Shown in pieces: positions 33,890-45,559 of a stretch of 64,000 nt of DNA. Both the position numbers and the translations under genes were made by a program. The notes under the pieces are model-generated. The model had not been told where the DNA came from and ran no database searches. It saw only the letters and a program-made list of their open reading frames with translations. Origin of the DNA: Mimachlamys varia (lineage: Eukaryota > Mollusca > Bivalvia > Pectinida > Pectinidae). The stretch spans positions 7,891,432 to 7,955,431 of the forward strand of contig OX392540.1 in NCBI GenBank assembly GCA_947623455.1. The letters run 5' to 3'. Within the stretch, counting starts at the first letter, position 1; the number at the start of each line of letters is the position of its first letter.

Positions 33890-34091
33890 CCCAATTTAGA
33901 CGCGGAGATTTCTATCCATATCTTCGTAACGACAGCAGAGAGTGTTGTGTGTTATCGCAACGCCCCCTAAATCCCAAACGTAGGTGTGAGGCTGATCCAT
34001 CATGGCGGCCGATTATCAAGTCGGCAGTTTCCAGTGTGTCGCCAATAATGGAGTTTCGGAGTCAGAAGTGAAGCAAAAATATTCTCAGTAG
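33890..34091 (+). other. Candidate promoter and first exon
   Basis: A locally GC- and CpG-richer patch contains CCATCATGGCGGCC, an ATG at 34002 in a near-ideal start context that also matches the YY1-type ATGGCGGC motif common near animal transcription starts. The frame runs 29 codons to a TAG at 34089 that is followed by GTAAAA. A donor at 34088 (GTAGGT) would keep the frame open as a first coding exon; a donor at 34092 would make this a 5' UTR exon with a short upstream frame. The 29 residues are not recognised. No downstream exon was found. Confidence 0.3.
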
Positions 34092-35032
34092 GTAAAAACG
34101 TTGTGTAGTTAGTCCCTCGAGGGCAGTGATTAAGACCTGCCTCATTGCATGGTATCCGAATAAATCCCGTCTAATGTCACGTTATCCCGCAGCGCCCTCT
34201 ATGTATCGCGGTTTTCGCCTCCTTGTTGTCTCAACAAGTTAGCAAAAATGTTACAGGAGAGTTCTACAAATAGACATGTACATTTCTCATTGCTTTCGCT
34301 AGTATAATAGCGTAGTGTCCTCATGCATACCTTTTTGTATCACATAATTGTTTTGTTGCGTTGGAATTGAAAAAAATAACACCATTTGAAACCTATATTT
34401 TTGTCAAAACTGTTTGTTTGTTAAAAGATTCAAAATCACCTATTATGATTTGATTCTCTATTCTATGGTAATTCCTATTAATGGAACATCTTAAACCATA
34501 TCGGTTCGTTTTATACACGTTACGGAAGTTAGTGTATTGCTGTTACTGTTAAGGGTGAAAACATCTGATTACCTTTGCTAATTTAACCAATTGAGACTAT
34601 TAAATGTTGAGTTTCTTGGTAATAACATGATGCTGCTTTTTGTTAGTTGACTGATTGCAAGTTTTAGTTAAATACCCCTAAAAGTAGAAACTAAGAGTTG
34701 CCAATAACCTTAAAAAAATCAGCTATTTCCTCGGAACATTAAGCGGGCCCGTTTTATTTGATTGCAGATGTGTTTTAATGTTTCTATCCTAAAATTGCCT
34801 TTTTAAGCAAAATTAGTTACTGTTTGGTATTAGCCATATATTTCCAAAAAAAACTTAGGTAAACGACTGAAGTGAGGAATATTAGTTAAGATCAACTCTA
34901 GAGTAAAATACTTTATGATCTATGTAGTTTCGATATCTATCTCATCGTCGTCGGTTTCGAAAGTGATACCATTAAGTTTGCTCATGAATGCATAACTTAA
35001 CACACACATGTGTTGCGCCTCTAGTTATAAAT
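34092..35032. other. Intergenic or intronic stretch, nothing recognised
   Basis: CpG density falls away after about 34240. No further exon or repeat was recognised. Confidence 0.4.
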
Positions 35033-35130
35033 ACAGTATGCAGAAGACAAAAAAACTTAGACTGCATCATATAGCTTGTTTGCCTTCTAGGAATTGTCAA
35101 TGATGCTAGAGGCCAAACGATGGGGAAAAG
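35033..35130 (-). repeat. Family B dispersed repeat that seeds the adjacent minisatellite
   Basis: It carries CAGTATGC, CTGCATCATATAGCT and a diverged TTCTAGGAATTGTCAATGAT block, then GCTAGAGGCCAAACGATGG. That last block is the family B segment which, in a slightly different form, becomes the 40-bp unit repeated to 35923. Confidence 0.7.
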
Positions 35131-35923
35131 TCAGTGATGCAAGAAGCCAAACGGTGGGAATGGGGAAAAGTCAGTGATGCAAGAGGCCAAACGGTTGGAA
35201 TGGGGAATAGCCAGTGATGCAAGAGGCCAAACGGTGGAAATGGGGAAAAGTCAGTGATGCAAGGGGCCAAACGGTGGGAATGGGGAAAAGTCAGTGATGC
35301 AAGGGGCCAAACGGTGGGAATGGGGAATAATCAGTGATGCAAGAGGCCAAACGGGCGGAATGGGGAATAGTCAGTGATGCAAGGGGCAGAACGGTGGGAA
35401 TGGGGAAAAGTCAGTGATGGAAGGGGCCAAGCGGTGGGAATGGGGAATAGTCAGTGATGCAAGAGGCCAAACGGTGGGAACGGGGAAAAGTCAGTGATGC
35501 AAGAGGCCAAACGGTGGGAATGGGGAATAGTCAGTGATGCAAGGGGCCAAACGGGCGGAATGGGGAAAAGTCAGTGATGCAAGAGGCTAAACGGTGGGAA
35601 TGGGGAATAGTCAGTGATTCAAGAGGCCAAACGGTGGGAATGGGGAATAGTCAGTGATGCAAGTGGCCAAACGGTGGGAATGGGGAAAAGTCAGTGATGC
35701 AAGGGGCCAAACGGTGGGAATGGGGAATAGTCAGTGATGCCAGGGGCCAAACGGTGGGAATCGGGAATAGTCAGTGATGCAAGACGCCAATTGGTTGGAA
35801 TGGGGAATAGTCAGTGATGCAAGAGGCCAAACGGTGGGAATGGGTAATAATCAGTGATGCAAGAGGCCAAACGGTGGGAATGGGTAATAATCAGTGATGC
35901 AAGGGGCCAAACGGTTGGAATTG
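35131..35923. repeat. 40-bp minisatellite, about 20 copies
   Basis: Units begin TCAGTGATGCAAGAGGCCAA and end GGGAATGGGGAAAAG or GGGAATAG. Start points from 35131 to 35891 keep an exact 40-bp register. Variants (AAGAGG versus AAGGGG, AAAAG versus AATAG or AATAA) are scattered and mixed between units. Confidence 0.96.
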
Positions 35924-36063
35924 ATTATTAAAAAAATATACCTTACCTAACTTCTTTTAGCTTTATACTTCTTACATTTTTCATCTCTTACAATGCCGGT
36001 TAGATGATTTTTGTTTTACGTCATAAGAATGAACCAATCATAAAGGTCACTGTGACTTCAAAT

Positions 36064-36135
36064 CGTGAGTTCGAGGCCTGGATAGGGCACGAGTCAAAAA
36101 ATGTCTTCCTTCGTCATTTGTGTTTCCGTATTACT
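36064..36135 (+). repeat. SINE fragment (family 3)
   Basis: GAGTTCGAGGCC followed by TGGATAGGGCACGAGTC matches the longer copy at 36381-36505, including the TTCGTCATTTGTGTTT end. The A-box part is absent. Confidence 0.65.
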
Positions 36136-36380
36136 TATAAAATATTAAACACAATGTATCATAATAATTTAGTGTTGTTGATCTGAAGGTTAAAATGTGA
36201 ATTTCCTGTCGTAATTGTACCCGTGCTTAATATATGTAATATTTGTACAATTCGTATTCATATATGTATATGCATTGCGATCCAGGAGTTCACATCATCT
36301 ATAATAGACGATTTGCCACTATGATCATGTCAGAATACCGGATCGTCTATCACTGCGACTTCAAAACATCCTTTCTTGGG

Positions 36381-36505
36381 GATGTCGAGTTGGCGAAGTG
36401 GTATTTCTGGCTTGGCGATTTGGTGCCGGAGATCGGGAGTTCGAGGCCCGGATAGGGCACGAGTCAAAAAATTGTCGTCTTTCGTCATTTGTGTTTTCGT
36501 GTTTT
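36381..36505 (+). mobile_element. tRNA-derived SINE-like element (family 3)
   Basis: GTTGGCGAAGTGG near 36389 resembles an A box and GGGAGTTCGAGGCC near 36435 a B box, at tRNA-like spacing. The downstream part is shared with 36064-36135. No flanking duplication was confirmed. Confidence 0.55.
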
Positions 36506-36522
36506 TCAATGTAAACTATACA

Positions 36523-36668
36523 TATATACACTGAGATTGTTTTTGTTTTTTTTTGTACACAAACAGGAATTGAAAACTTAATTTGCGAGCTTTCGAAAAC
36601 TTTCGAAACAAATTAAGTTTACAATTCCTGTTTGTGTACAAAAAAAAAAAAACAGTCTCAGTATATAT
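36523..36668. repeat. Foldback palindrome with T/A tracts
   Basis: Left arm about 36523-36584 (CACTGAGA, T tract, GTACACAAACAGGAATTG) and right arm about 36609-36668 (CAATTCCTGTTTGTGTAC, A tract, TCTCAGTATATA) pair almost completely over some 60 bp. The loop is about 24 bases and itself repeats CTTTCGAAA. Confidence 0.9.
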
Positions 36669-37410
36669 CATTCATACAAAACTGATGAATCTTATTCCTT
36701 ATACATATATGCATCTACTGTGTATGTTTTACATTTAGATCCAAAGGTATGTCCGCCTCTTCTAAGCAATGCCATCTTCCATAGCAATTACTCGCAAATG
36801 TATCAACTCTAGTATAATCGTTTCTGAAATGAATGGAGAGTGCCAAGCTCAGATACGTTCGTGCCGTCTTTGGCAGCAACATTTTTTGCAAGTTATAAGA
36901 GACCCTGCAATGTCAGATAAATACATTTGTGTGGTGTAATTCTTAATGAATACAGATTTACTGATGTGTGTGCTTGGTTTGATGATCACGACTATCTCGT
37001 ATTGATAACTAATTTTACATCACAGGATGTAGAAGATAAATTGTCATTATGAAAGAAATGCTCTGGACACTGATATCCACAAAGATTAAGAGATAAATTA
37101 GGACATATACTCGATGACTTTCGTTATCCGATGAACAATCTCGGTGCAAATTCATCTGTTGCGTTGCAGATCGATTCATCAACAACACAAATATGTAGTG
37201 AGAGTTGCAATGTTGACAAACATGTAGACGTTAAATGTGGTATAAACAAGATGATCTTAATTTAAGAATACGACTTTTGGTTGTTTGCGAAGTTCTGTAT
37301 TTAATAATGCAACACATCGTTGAATGTTTTATAAAGCAAAAAAGTGCGATGAAAAAGATTCGCTAACACAGCAAAACAAATATTGCACCTTTCAAATTAA
37401 GTAATATATA
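36669..37410. other. Intergenic stretch, nothing recognised
   Basis: No gene or bounded repeat could be supported. Confidence 0.45.
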
Positions 37411-37490
37411 CAGTATGCTGAAAAATGAATTAAACTGCACCATACACCTGTTTCGTCCTTATAGGACTCTTCAGTGATGCCAGGGAATCC
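37411..37490 (-). repeat. Family B dispersed repeat
   Basis: CAGTATGCTGAAAAATGAAT, CTGCACCATACACCTG and CGTCCTTATAGGACTCTTCA align with the other family B copies, in the same orientation as 25033-25106. Confidence 0.75.
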
Positions 37491-39108
37491 AAAATTTCTT
37501 CAACTATATAGGGAGTTATTTCAACTTATTTCAAATCATAAAAATGTGTCTTTTTTGTGACCCTTCTCTCACACAACATAGTTTTGCAATGACTACGAGT
37601 ACCAGGATTGATCAAATAGGAATTACCCAAGTGGGCACTATCGTAATCACAATTGTACTGCTTGAAGGTTGTGCTACGAACTTCCGAGACGTTTCCTGTT
37701 ACACACTGACACAATGACAATGTACAGACGTAAAGTGCAGAAAAATGAGTAAATTAAGGACATGTTCTCAAAAACTTGAAAATTGGCATCAAAAGGAAAC
37801 TTACGAATGTGTATTTCATTTCACAAAGATTTTATTGAAAAATGTTCAAACGAATTTGTATGCAATCGATGCCTAAAGCAAACCAGACGCATGCGTATTC
37901 TTTGTAAGTTTATTAGATAATGTTTTATTTCGCTTATGGAGAAAAAGGTACATCTGTACATGAATGACTAATTATCGCGCATCGCATAACCTTTAACCTT
38001 TAAGTGTTCAGTGCTGCTCAGCTTATCGTTCAGAGAAAGTATAACTCAAATCATCTTTTCAACTATGTCATTCATGGGCTATTGTAGTTCAGTTTAGGTT
38101 TAATTACAAATTAGAACCCAGGGAGAGATAAAATTGAAACTTTACAGTGTTGCCAAATGTGAAAGCATTTAATGTATTTTCTTTCCTATTCACCAATAGC
38201 TTTGGTAACTTTAGTTCTAAGTGTCTACCCTTAACATCACCGAGAGGTTCTAGAAGGATGGACTTACTGTATGAGGTAGTGCTATGAATTTTGTGATATT
38301 GACATTTTGTTTCTATTACTGAACTCGCCTTTACATGTGTTGCACTCATCTTTCAATAAACAATATCTCATTTTTTACTTTTTAAAATAAAGAAACGATT
38401 TCACCAAGGTTTTATTTAGTTTTTTTCAATTTTATTATATACATCTATAACGTATATACATGTACAAATGAAGAACTGTATTACAGATTTATTCGTAAAA
38501 AAATGGAAAAAATAAATCAATATATTTTCATTATTCTTAGAAGGACGAATACACACTGTTCCGTCTCGCACAGCCAAAATCATTATTGAAAAGCATTTTT
38601 GTCACATCCCATTAGTCTATATGTAAGTGGTTCTGTCAAATCCACTAATGACCTAGGTTGTATTGCACGTGATTGTCGCTAGTGATTGCAATAGAATCTG
38701 CCTAAAGCGTTTTAAGTCAATATAATAAATCTTGGTAAAACGTTTTCTGAGAGTTAAGGTAAGAATAGGCATGTCAATCTTAACGAACACGAGGTACTTT
38801 AAACCGCAACGTGGAGGCAGGGGTAAATGCAAGTCTAACCTTTGTCACATTCAGGTTTTGATGTAGTTTCTTATATAATGTGTGCACTTGTGTTATTGCT
38901 GCGTCAAGAAATCAAAGATAACATTTGTATGGATATATTTAGATAAGTTAAATATTTGATAATGAATGAATATTCTTTTAAAGGACAGGGAAACAAATAG
39001 TATGCATATTTGTCATTGAGAAGTATGCCCCGGTGTTCACTTTTGAGGACGTGACATTTGCTTGAACTGGGTACGAGTTGAATACCTTAAATATTCTCGT
39101 TTTGCCTT
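37491..39108. other. AT-rich intergenic stretch, nothing recognised
   Basis: An 81-codon minus-strand frame at 38104-38349 has mixed composition but no recognisable family and is not called. Confidence 0.4.
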
Positions 39109-39215
39109 ACGAGAGTTTCCATCTGAATTTTTTTTGTTCCTATTTTGCCTCTCGTTTATCGATTTTGAGTTCGGATTATGGTTTTGTTGAATCTTTGGTA
39201 ATCTCTGTTTCTTTT
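39109..39215 (+). repeat. Family A dispersed repeat, 3' end
   Basis: From ACGAGAGTTTCCATCTGAAT to GGTAATCTCTGTTTC, matching the last third of full-length copies. Confidence 0.75.
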
Positions 39216-39340
39216 TAAAAACCAGCCTGCAGCAACAATCCTCAGTTTCAAAAACCCGAAACAATTGAAACATGTTTCTTTTTAAAAACCAGCCTGCAGC
39301 AACAATCCTCAGTTTCAAAAACCCGAAACAATTGAAACAT
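39207..39340. repeat. Perfect 67-bp tandem duplication
   Basis: Two identical 67-bp units, 39207-39273 and 39274-39340, start GTTTCTTTTTAAAAACCAGC. The first begins inside the end of the family A fragment. Perfect identity implies a recent event or an assembly artefact. Confidence 0.9.
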
Positions 39341-41197
39341 AAACACAGACATTGCAACTGTTCTTTTACGGCAGAATTTAGTCATCCATGATCTGTACCC
39401 ACTTGGCGACAGCATTGCGACACTAACCGTCATAGAATGTCATGTGATTTGATAGAGTCTGGGTAGCCCAGTAACACGACAGGGCCACATAGGCCGTATC
39501 TGTTATCACGAGAGACACGGAGAATACTTGAACGACATTCTAGGAAATTAAATAACGTTTCTTAGCATCATGCCTGAAAGGTTCTGATAGATGGAATCAA
39601 TTATGGTTTATCCGACATTTTCCTGTACGTGTACTTAATCCTTTCTCACTGACACTTATATAGCACTGTGGCCTTATATTGTCCCTTCTTTATCTACATT
39701 ACAGGGTTTCTCATAAGATGTTTAAGCATTAATTGATTCAAAGGGGATTTTCAGCCATACTAAGAATAAAACATTATCAATAAAACAATTAAGCACACCG
39801 GGAAAAACTGAAGAAAATGACTTGTCAACATAATTACAATTCGAATCTAACAGATATTTAAACAATAATGAATATAAAGCGGATTTTGAGCAATACCTAG
39901 AATAGAATAGAGCATTATCAAAAGAACAATTTAACACAAGGGAAAAAACTGTTTTCATGGAAAAGATCATTAACATTAGGATTTTTCTTTTTTGAAAAAT
40001 AAAATATATATTGTCAACTTGTCCATATGTATATACAAATTTGAATAGCAATATGAAAAAATGTTCTGACATAACTAGCTGTCAAAGCGTGTTCGTCAAC
40101 TGCCAGGGAAAATCATGTTATAAAATGCCCTACTAAGAATTATCCTTTGTTTGACAAAGTATCAGTCGTACTAGTCAACCAGATCTATGTAATCAACAAC
40201 AATATCACCGAAACACGTATCAACATAATTTAAGTGTTTTGTTTTTTATCTGATCTTTATTTTTATCCTAGGTCATGTGGAAAAGACATCGAAATAAGAA
40301 TATAGATAAAGCTGCTAAAACAAACCTTAGCCTATATCGTAAAAAAAAAACATCAACCAGCCATATTTTGATAAAAACATTTTTAACCCTGCAGACCAAA
40401 TCTTCAAGATCACTTCACATTCGAGTCTAAAAATCTTACACATGGATTGGTTCAACTTTCTATACAAAAGATGAAAACGAATTTGTATTATAAAATCTTT
40501 GAAGTAAACAAAACATTGTGTTTGTTGTTTGTTTGTTTTGCAATTTAACCTTGTGTTGTCCAATGTGCAATGAGTTGAGGTGACTATAGAGACAGCATTA
40601 TTCTCAAGATACTACATATAACTGAATTAAATGTACGGATTCAAACAAATATACGACCGACTGAATGATGAACCGTTTAATAAAAAAAGACGAATACATG
40701 ATACAGCGTCAGTGCAATTTCTATACATGGATGTCTTTTAAAACGTTATTGTTCCTTGGAATAAAATCGATAAATCCATAATTTGAATTAACTCAATCTG
40801 ATTGGGTTTTTTTAATCTTTAACATGAATGTACTTCGAGCTTTTCAGTTTGGTTTAAATGTGTTCATGTTTATGGATGCCTCGTATTGTTTGGCGACATT
40901 TTGTACAATTGTTGATGGACTTTTTAACGATACAAAAACGAAACAAAGTTTTATAAGGAAATAACCACCTGTTAGAGAACTTCAGTGTTCTAAAAAGTAC
41001 AAGATGTCAGAATTTTCTCTGTTCTCAAAGCTTAAACAGTGAAATAATACACGGTTATCCTAGTTTTATCCGTCAAAGTGATCAATCTTAACACGATTCC
41101 GGCTTTGAAAGAGTGCATTGTTCTCACAACCTCAGCAGTTTAACATGCATTTAACAAAACAAGAAGTTGTTTTCTACTGGCCAGCCGTACACGTGAG
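39341..41197. other. AT-rich intergenic stretch, nothing firm
   Basis: Around 39740-39970, a word resembling GAATAAAACATTATCAA-AAAACAATT recurs twice at about 170-bp spacing, a decayed tandem duplication. There is no gene. Confidence 0.4.
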
Positions 41198-41350
41198 TTT
41201 GGTCTCACAGAACAAGCTTTCAGTGAGGCTTTGCTTTCTTAGAACTAGCTTTCAGTGAATTGCTCTCACAAGACCAACTTTCTATGAGGTTTTTCTCACA
41301 GAAATAGCTTGTTAGTGAAAGTTGGACTCACAGAACCAGCTGTCAGACGT
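41198..41350. repeat. Degenerate tandem repeat, about 35-40 bp
   Basis: Variants of CTCACAGAACCAGCTTTCAG followed by TGAGG recur four or five times at roughly 35-40 base spacing. The pattern continues weakly to about 41525. Confidence 0.6.
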
Positions 41351-42650
41351 TTGTTGTTCTCTCTGTTCCTTGTAGATATCAAACACATTCAATTTCACAT
41401 AACAAGGCATCGGAGTATGCTCCAGATGTCAGACAGTTCGTTTTGGTCACAGAATCAACGAACCAGTAGTCACAGAGAAACCTGTAGGTCTCTCACTGTT
41501 CTCACTAATTCAGCTGTCAATGAGTTAATGTATTTCGCATGAGAAATTGTCAGAAAAGAACTTTGTTCCTTAATAACCACATACAAGAGAAGACATCATC
41601 CCAACGCTACTGACTAAAGAAAATACACTCACAGATAAAACTTGCAGAGATCTGGAGTGATTTTCCGTTCCATATCACTCAAAATCATACATCATGCATA
41701 ATGCATATTTAAAAAAAAAAACACAAATGCAGAATAGAACAGGTAAGAACATTAACAAGATCGATTACGGCCTGAAAATATTTAAACATTAAACAGAAAA
41801 CGTTTTGTTTGTTTTTTTAATATATCCTTCCAGTAGCTAACCAGGCTTGTAGGGACAACGCTGGAAATTTTGGTGTCAACCCGACATTAGACAATAATGA
41901 GGGTAGACAGTTTTACTCAGCGTGTGGGATAATTGTTCACGGTCACGTTATGTGGATGGAATAAAAATAATTTCTTTTGACATAATCGCGAAGAAAATCG
42001 TGCGGACGCAATAAAGGGCAAAACATTTGGGCAATTTGATTTCAGAATGAAATTTCTAACAAACTAATTGTTTTTGTCTTCAGAAAGCAGATATTAGTTC
42101 AAAACAAAAACAATCCTCGCGTTTTAGATTTTTTATGTTATTCTTATTTTGATATATGTTGTTTTCTTGAACGATGTTGTAACATGTCGACATGATTTAA
42201 TGAGTATACTGTATGGTTGTTAAGCAATATTAACAAGACAAACTTATCAAAAGTCGGGCTTTGTATCAGGTGTATTAATTACCAATCAGTAACAGCATAA
42301 TACATAATTAGCACGTGAAATAACATCATCAGTCTATCTTAAGATGTTGTTTTTGTCTCAGATGTTTAAAATATGAGAATCGACTATCCATTAAAGGAAA
42401 CTTCATTACGCAACACATGCAAATGGACAGAATGTAATTAGGGTATCATTTGAGCATTGATGTGCTTTCGGTTGGCATCAATAAGCAATATGAATGTCAC
42501 TTTGACAAATGCAGCAGCGCTTACGCCTAATGGAGGATTTGCCTTTATCTAGTTGGCATCCATATTGCCTATATATGCCAACTTATATCCATCAGGGATG
42601 TTTCTGCACATGGCCGTTCTGGTTCTACAGTATATTGTAATTCAGAAAAT
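41351..42650. other. AT-rich intergenic stretch, nothing recognised
   Basis: No exon, RNA gene or bounded repeat could be supported. Confidence 0.45.
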
Positions 42651-42740
42651 TTCGATTCCCACTTTTTAGTCTCTGGCATCAGTGACTAGTCCTAGAGGAC
42701 AAAAAACAGCACGATGCTGTGCATATTTTTTTAGTATACT
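42651..42740 (+). repeat. Family B dispersed repeat, diverged
   Basis: TTCGATTCCCACTTTTTAG, CTGGCATCAGTGACTAGTCC, TAGAGGAC and GATGCTGTGCA align with the copy at 46332-46436 in the same orientation. Confidence 0.65.
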
Positions 42741-43341
42741 GATTTTATTACAAAATTTAATGAGTACAGCACAATTGTATGTAACGTTCTTTTCTTAAAG
42801 ATTAAATAATGTTTGTAATAACCATTGCTCATTTTTCTAATACTAGCTAACAGTAAGGAATATCTCATTTCTATTTTTTTTGGTGTCGGTGTGCAGGATT
42901 GAGGATTTTTCTTGAATTCTGTTCCTACGCAGCCAATTCTAACACCTAACGATAGCTAGGGGTTGTGTTGACTTTCAAGCTAATCACCATTAAACCAGGC
43001 AGAATAAACAACGGCGTGGCCATAGCAAATCCCTTTGATCAGATCAAGGGACGCTTGTACTAGCAGGAAGGAAACGACCAAATTAAACAAATCGACTTAA
43101 TGTGTCAATGTGTAAACGGAACTGAGTGATGAGTCTTCATTAATCCCTACTCAGACAGTATCACTCCGCGAGTGGGCAGGGCCCTAATTGACTGATAGCT
43201 GGGAATAACATACCGTGGATAATGTTATCTTGTGGACAACACAGCAGAGGACCTGTACAACACTACACGATGGGAAGTGGAGAGGATTTTTCTGATGTGA
43301 CATCAAAGGTGACGACAAAGGATAGTGACCCAGTTATCTAA
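42741..43341. other. Intergenic stretch, nothing recognised
   Basis: A small palindrome TTTGATCAGATCAAGG lies near 43036. Nothing else was supported. Confidence 0.4.
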
Positions 43342-43343
43342 TA

Positions 43344-43474
43344 TGGCCCTGCCGAGAGGGCACTATTGCCTCAAAGTCGAGGGAGGGAACAGTGCCTAAG
43401 CCTAGGGCGAAGACACTATATCATCACGAGACAATACATGTACTTTGAGGCAATAGTGCCCCTCAACAGGGCCA
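43344..43474. mobile_element. 131-bp MITE with TA target-site duplication
   Basis: Terminal inverted repeats of about 33 bp (TGGCCCTGCCGAGAGGGCAC onward, and GTGCCCCTCAACAGGGCCA at the right end) bound a short centre. TA lies at 43342-43343 and 43475-43476, the target choice of Tc1/mariner elements. There is no transposase, so it is non-autonomous. Part of a 136-codon frame starts inside it and is not regarded as a gene. Confidence 0.8.
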
Positions 43475-43729
43475 TAATGGGTTGTGTACATCACCTTTTA
43501 ATTTTAATAATTTTAATTTACACCAAAACTCGTTTTATTGTGATACATCATGACAGCTTTGGGTTGTTTCGATCAAGAGTCAGTCATTTTAGAGAAGAAC
43601 AGTTGCAAGGAACCACCCTGGGGCGTTTTCAACTCCCTCGGGGGCATACTACCAGTGCTGCCATTTCGGCGCTCACAGATTACATTTTTAGAACTGCTAA
43701 ATCACATACAGTACGTATTCATTACAGCT

Positions 43730-43858
43730 CAATAGACTGGAACAAGAGGAGTATCGTATCTTGCTCAAAGATATAACACAAGTGCTGGGGCTGCGACTTG
43801 AACTCGCAGCCCTTCGATCACGAGCCCGGTGTCCTACTTCTAGACCACCGTATATCAC
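43730..43858 (-). mobile_element. tRNA-derived SINE-like element (family 4)
   Basis: On the minus strand GGTGGTCTAGAAGTAGGAC is followed by a perfect T-arm-like hairpin around GCGAGTTCAAGTCGC, and then by CTTGTGTTATATCTTTGAGC. A similar cttgctcaaggacacaaca stretch is common in animal SINEs, by recollection. The anticodon stem does not pair well, so it is not called a tRNA gene. Confidence 0.5.
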
Positions 43859-44186
43859 AGCATGTAGCAAGGTCAGTAGAAACAGTTGATTGATATATTG
43901 CGATATCAAATTGAACAATAACAAATGACGTGACAGCGTGAATAGCATTGGGTAGTAATACGATCATGTTTATCAGCGTTTTCTAGGACATTCTGACGTG
44001 CTAGAAATAACTCTGAGAGAGGATCAGGTGGCTGACAGTGATCATGATGGCGTCATCTGCGTGACGTCTAAACACTGGACACTAGACAGTTTTAATAGAG
44101 CAGGGGACGTGGTTGGTCTCAGGGGTCAAATAAACTACGTGTACCGGACAGACGAGATCCATCAGTGGACAAGCCGTGTACTTTGA

Positions 44187-45559
44187 GGGACGTGTAAAAC
44201 AACATACAAACAACACTCCTAATAAGGCAATGATTAACGGTGTCATGTCAACACGAGATCGACCAATTAATAGTGCTCCAAGTATACGTATAGCAAGCTT
44301 AAGGCATCGTTACTTCAAGTAGTATTTTTGTATCCGTTTGAAAGGTCATATCATTTCTCTTCCTTTTGTTTTTCTTTGATAAGGAATATTACTTCGATCC
44401 ATAGGTGTCTTGAATTATTTACATTTTATCATTTTACACAACCCCATCCCTCCCAAAATGTATTTTAATTGATGCAGTTTATCATAAGTCATATGGATGC
44501 TTTATTCACATTTGCTTTTGACCTTGTCTAATATTTATAGATGACACAGTATTTACTCTTTTCTAAATGCATAAATTAAAAGGGTTTATGCACTTGACCC
44601 TTCATCTTTTAAAAAAAGTTTCACTTCACATCTTTTGGCCCCTAGCCTCTCTGGCGAGAATTTCGGCAAACTGTTTCTGTTACTAAACTTAAAAGATATA
44701 GCATTGTTAGTGTATTAGGTTCATATTTCAAACTTCTACCAATGATCATGTTACCTGTGTCTGTATTTTCGCCATCTTTTTGTCTTGCCGATATAAATTT
44801 TCCTCTTAATTGTTTTTTTCAATACAGCAATCTTTAAAGATCTTGTTTTCCTGATAATTTTTTTCTGACGATATTTTCAGAAGAAAATAACAAAAAAGGT
44901 GCCGCAAATTGTACTTTTCCTGATTTTTCTGAGTTAATATTAGATGAAAACCATCGTGGTGCGATCATTCACCCTTTGAACTAATGCAAAGGCAGTAGCT
45001 ACATTGTATAAAGTTAATGCTTCACGGTAAACAACATATGTATAGCCACTTGACTATTTTGTTACCTTTTTTATAATGATGAACTGTTTCTAGTGATATC
45101 GTGATGTCAATGGTCACTTCAATCAAACGATGGACTGGACACGCGATATATCTTCTAGTACGTAATAACCAGGATCAGAAGACAATAACACTTCACTCCG
45201 GATCCAATCATCAATCATCGCTTGACCTGTCTCATCAACCACGTGATCAATAGGATATTTCTATCATATTTCGACATTTGATTCCCTCCTAATCATCGGC
45301 TGTCATTCCTCTTCTTATAACAGCTATATACGGACAAAGAAGATCATTTACAGGCCTGTGGTCTACTTATGTGAATCTTATGACTCATATGTAGCGACAG
45401 CGTTAACACTTTTGGCATGCTCTTGTTGTTATGCGCTTAATTATGGACTTATTTTGAGCAAACATCTATTCATTTATTATCAAAATGTCTCAGTAAATTC
45501 AAATATATATACGATGCTAATTGAAAACAAGAAGATATTACAATGTACTCCTCTTTATA
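44187..45559. other. Intergenic stretch, nothing recognised
   Basis: No gene or bounded repeat could be supported in this AT-rich stretch. Confidence 0.45.

Noticed and set aside
43366..43776. 136-codon plus-strand frame
   Set aside because: It begins inside a MITE and ends inside a SINE-like element. No family signature was seen.
43780..43858. Functional tRNA gene on the minus strand
   Set aside because: The T arm is perfect, but the acceptor and anticodon stems fail to pair.
43959..44186. Open frame with mixed composition after an acceptor-like TTTTCTAGG, ending at a stop at 44186
   Set aside because: Looks somewhat exon-like but has no ATG, no recognisable family and no partner exon; too weak to call.
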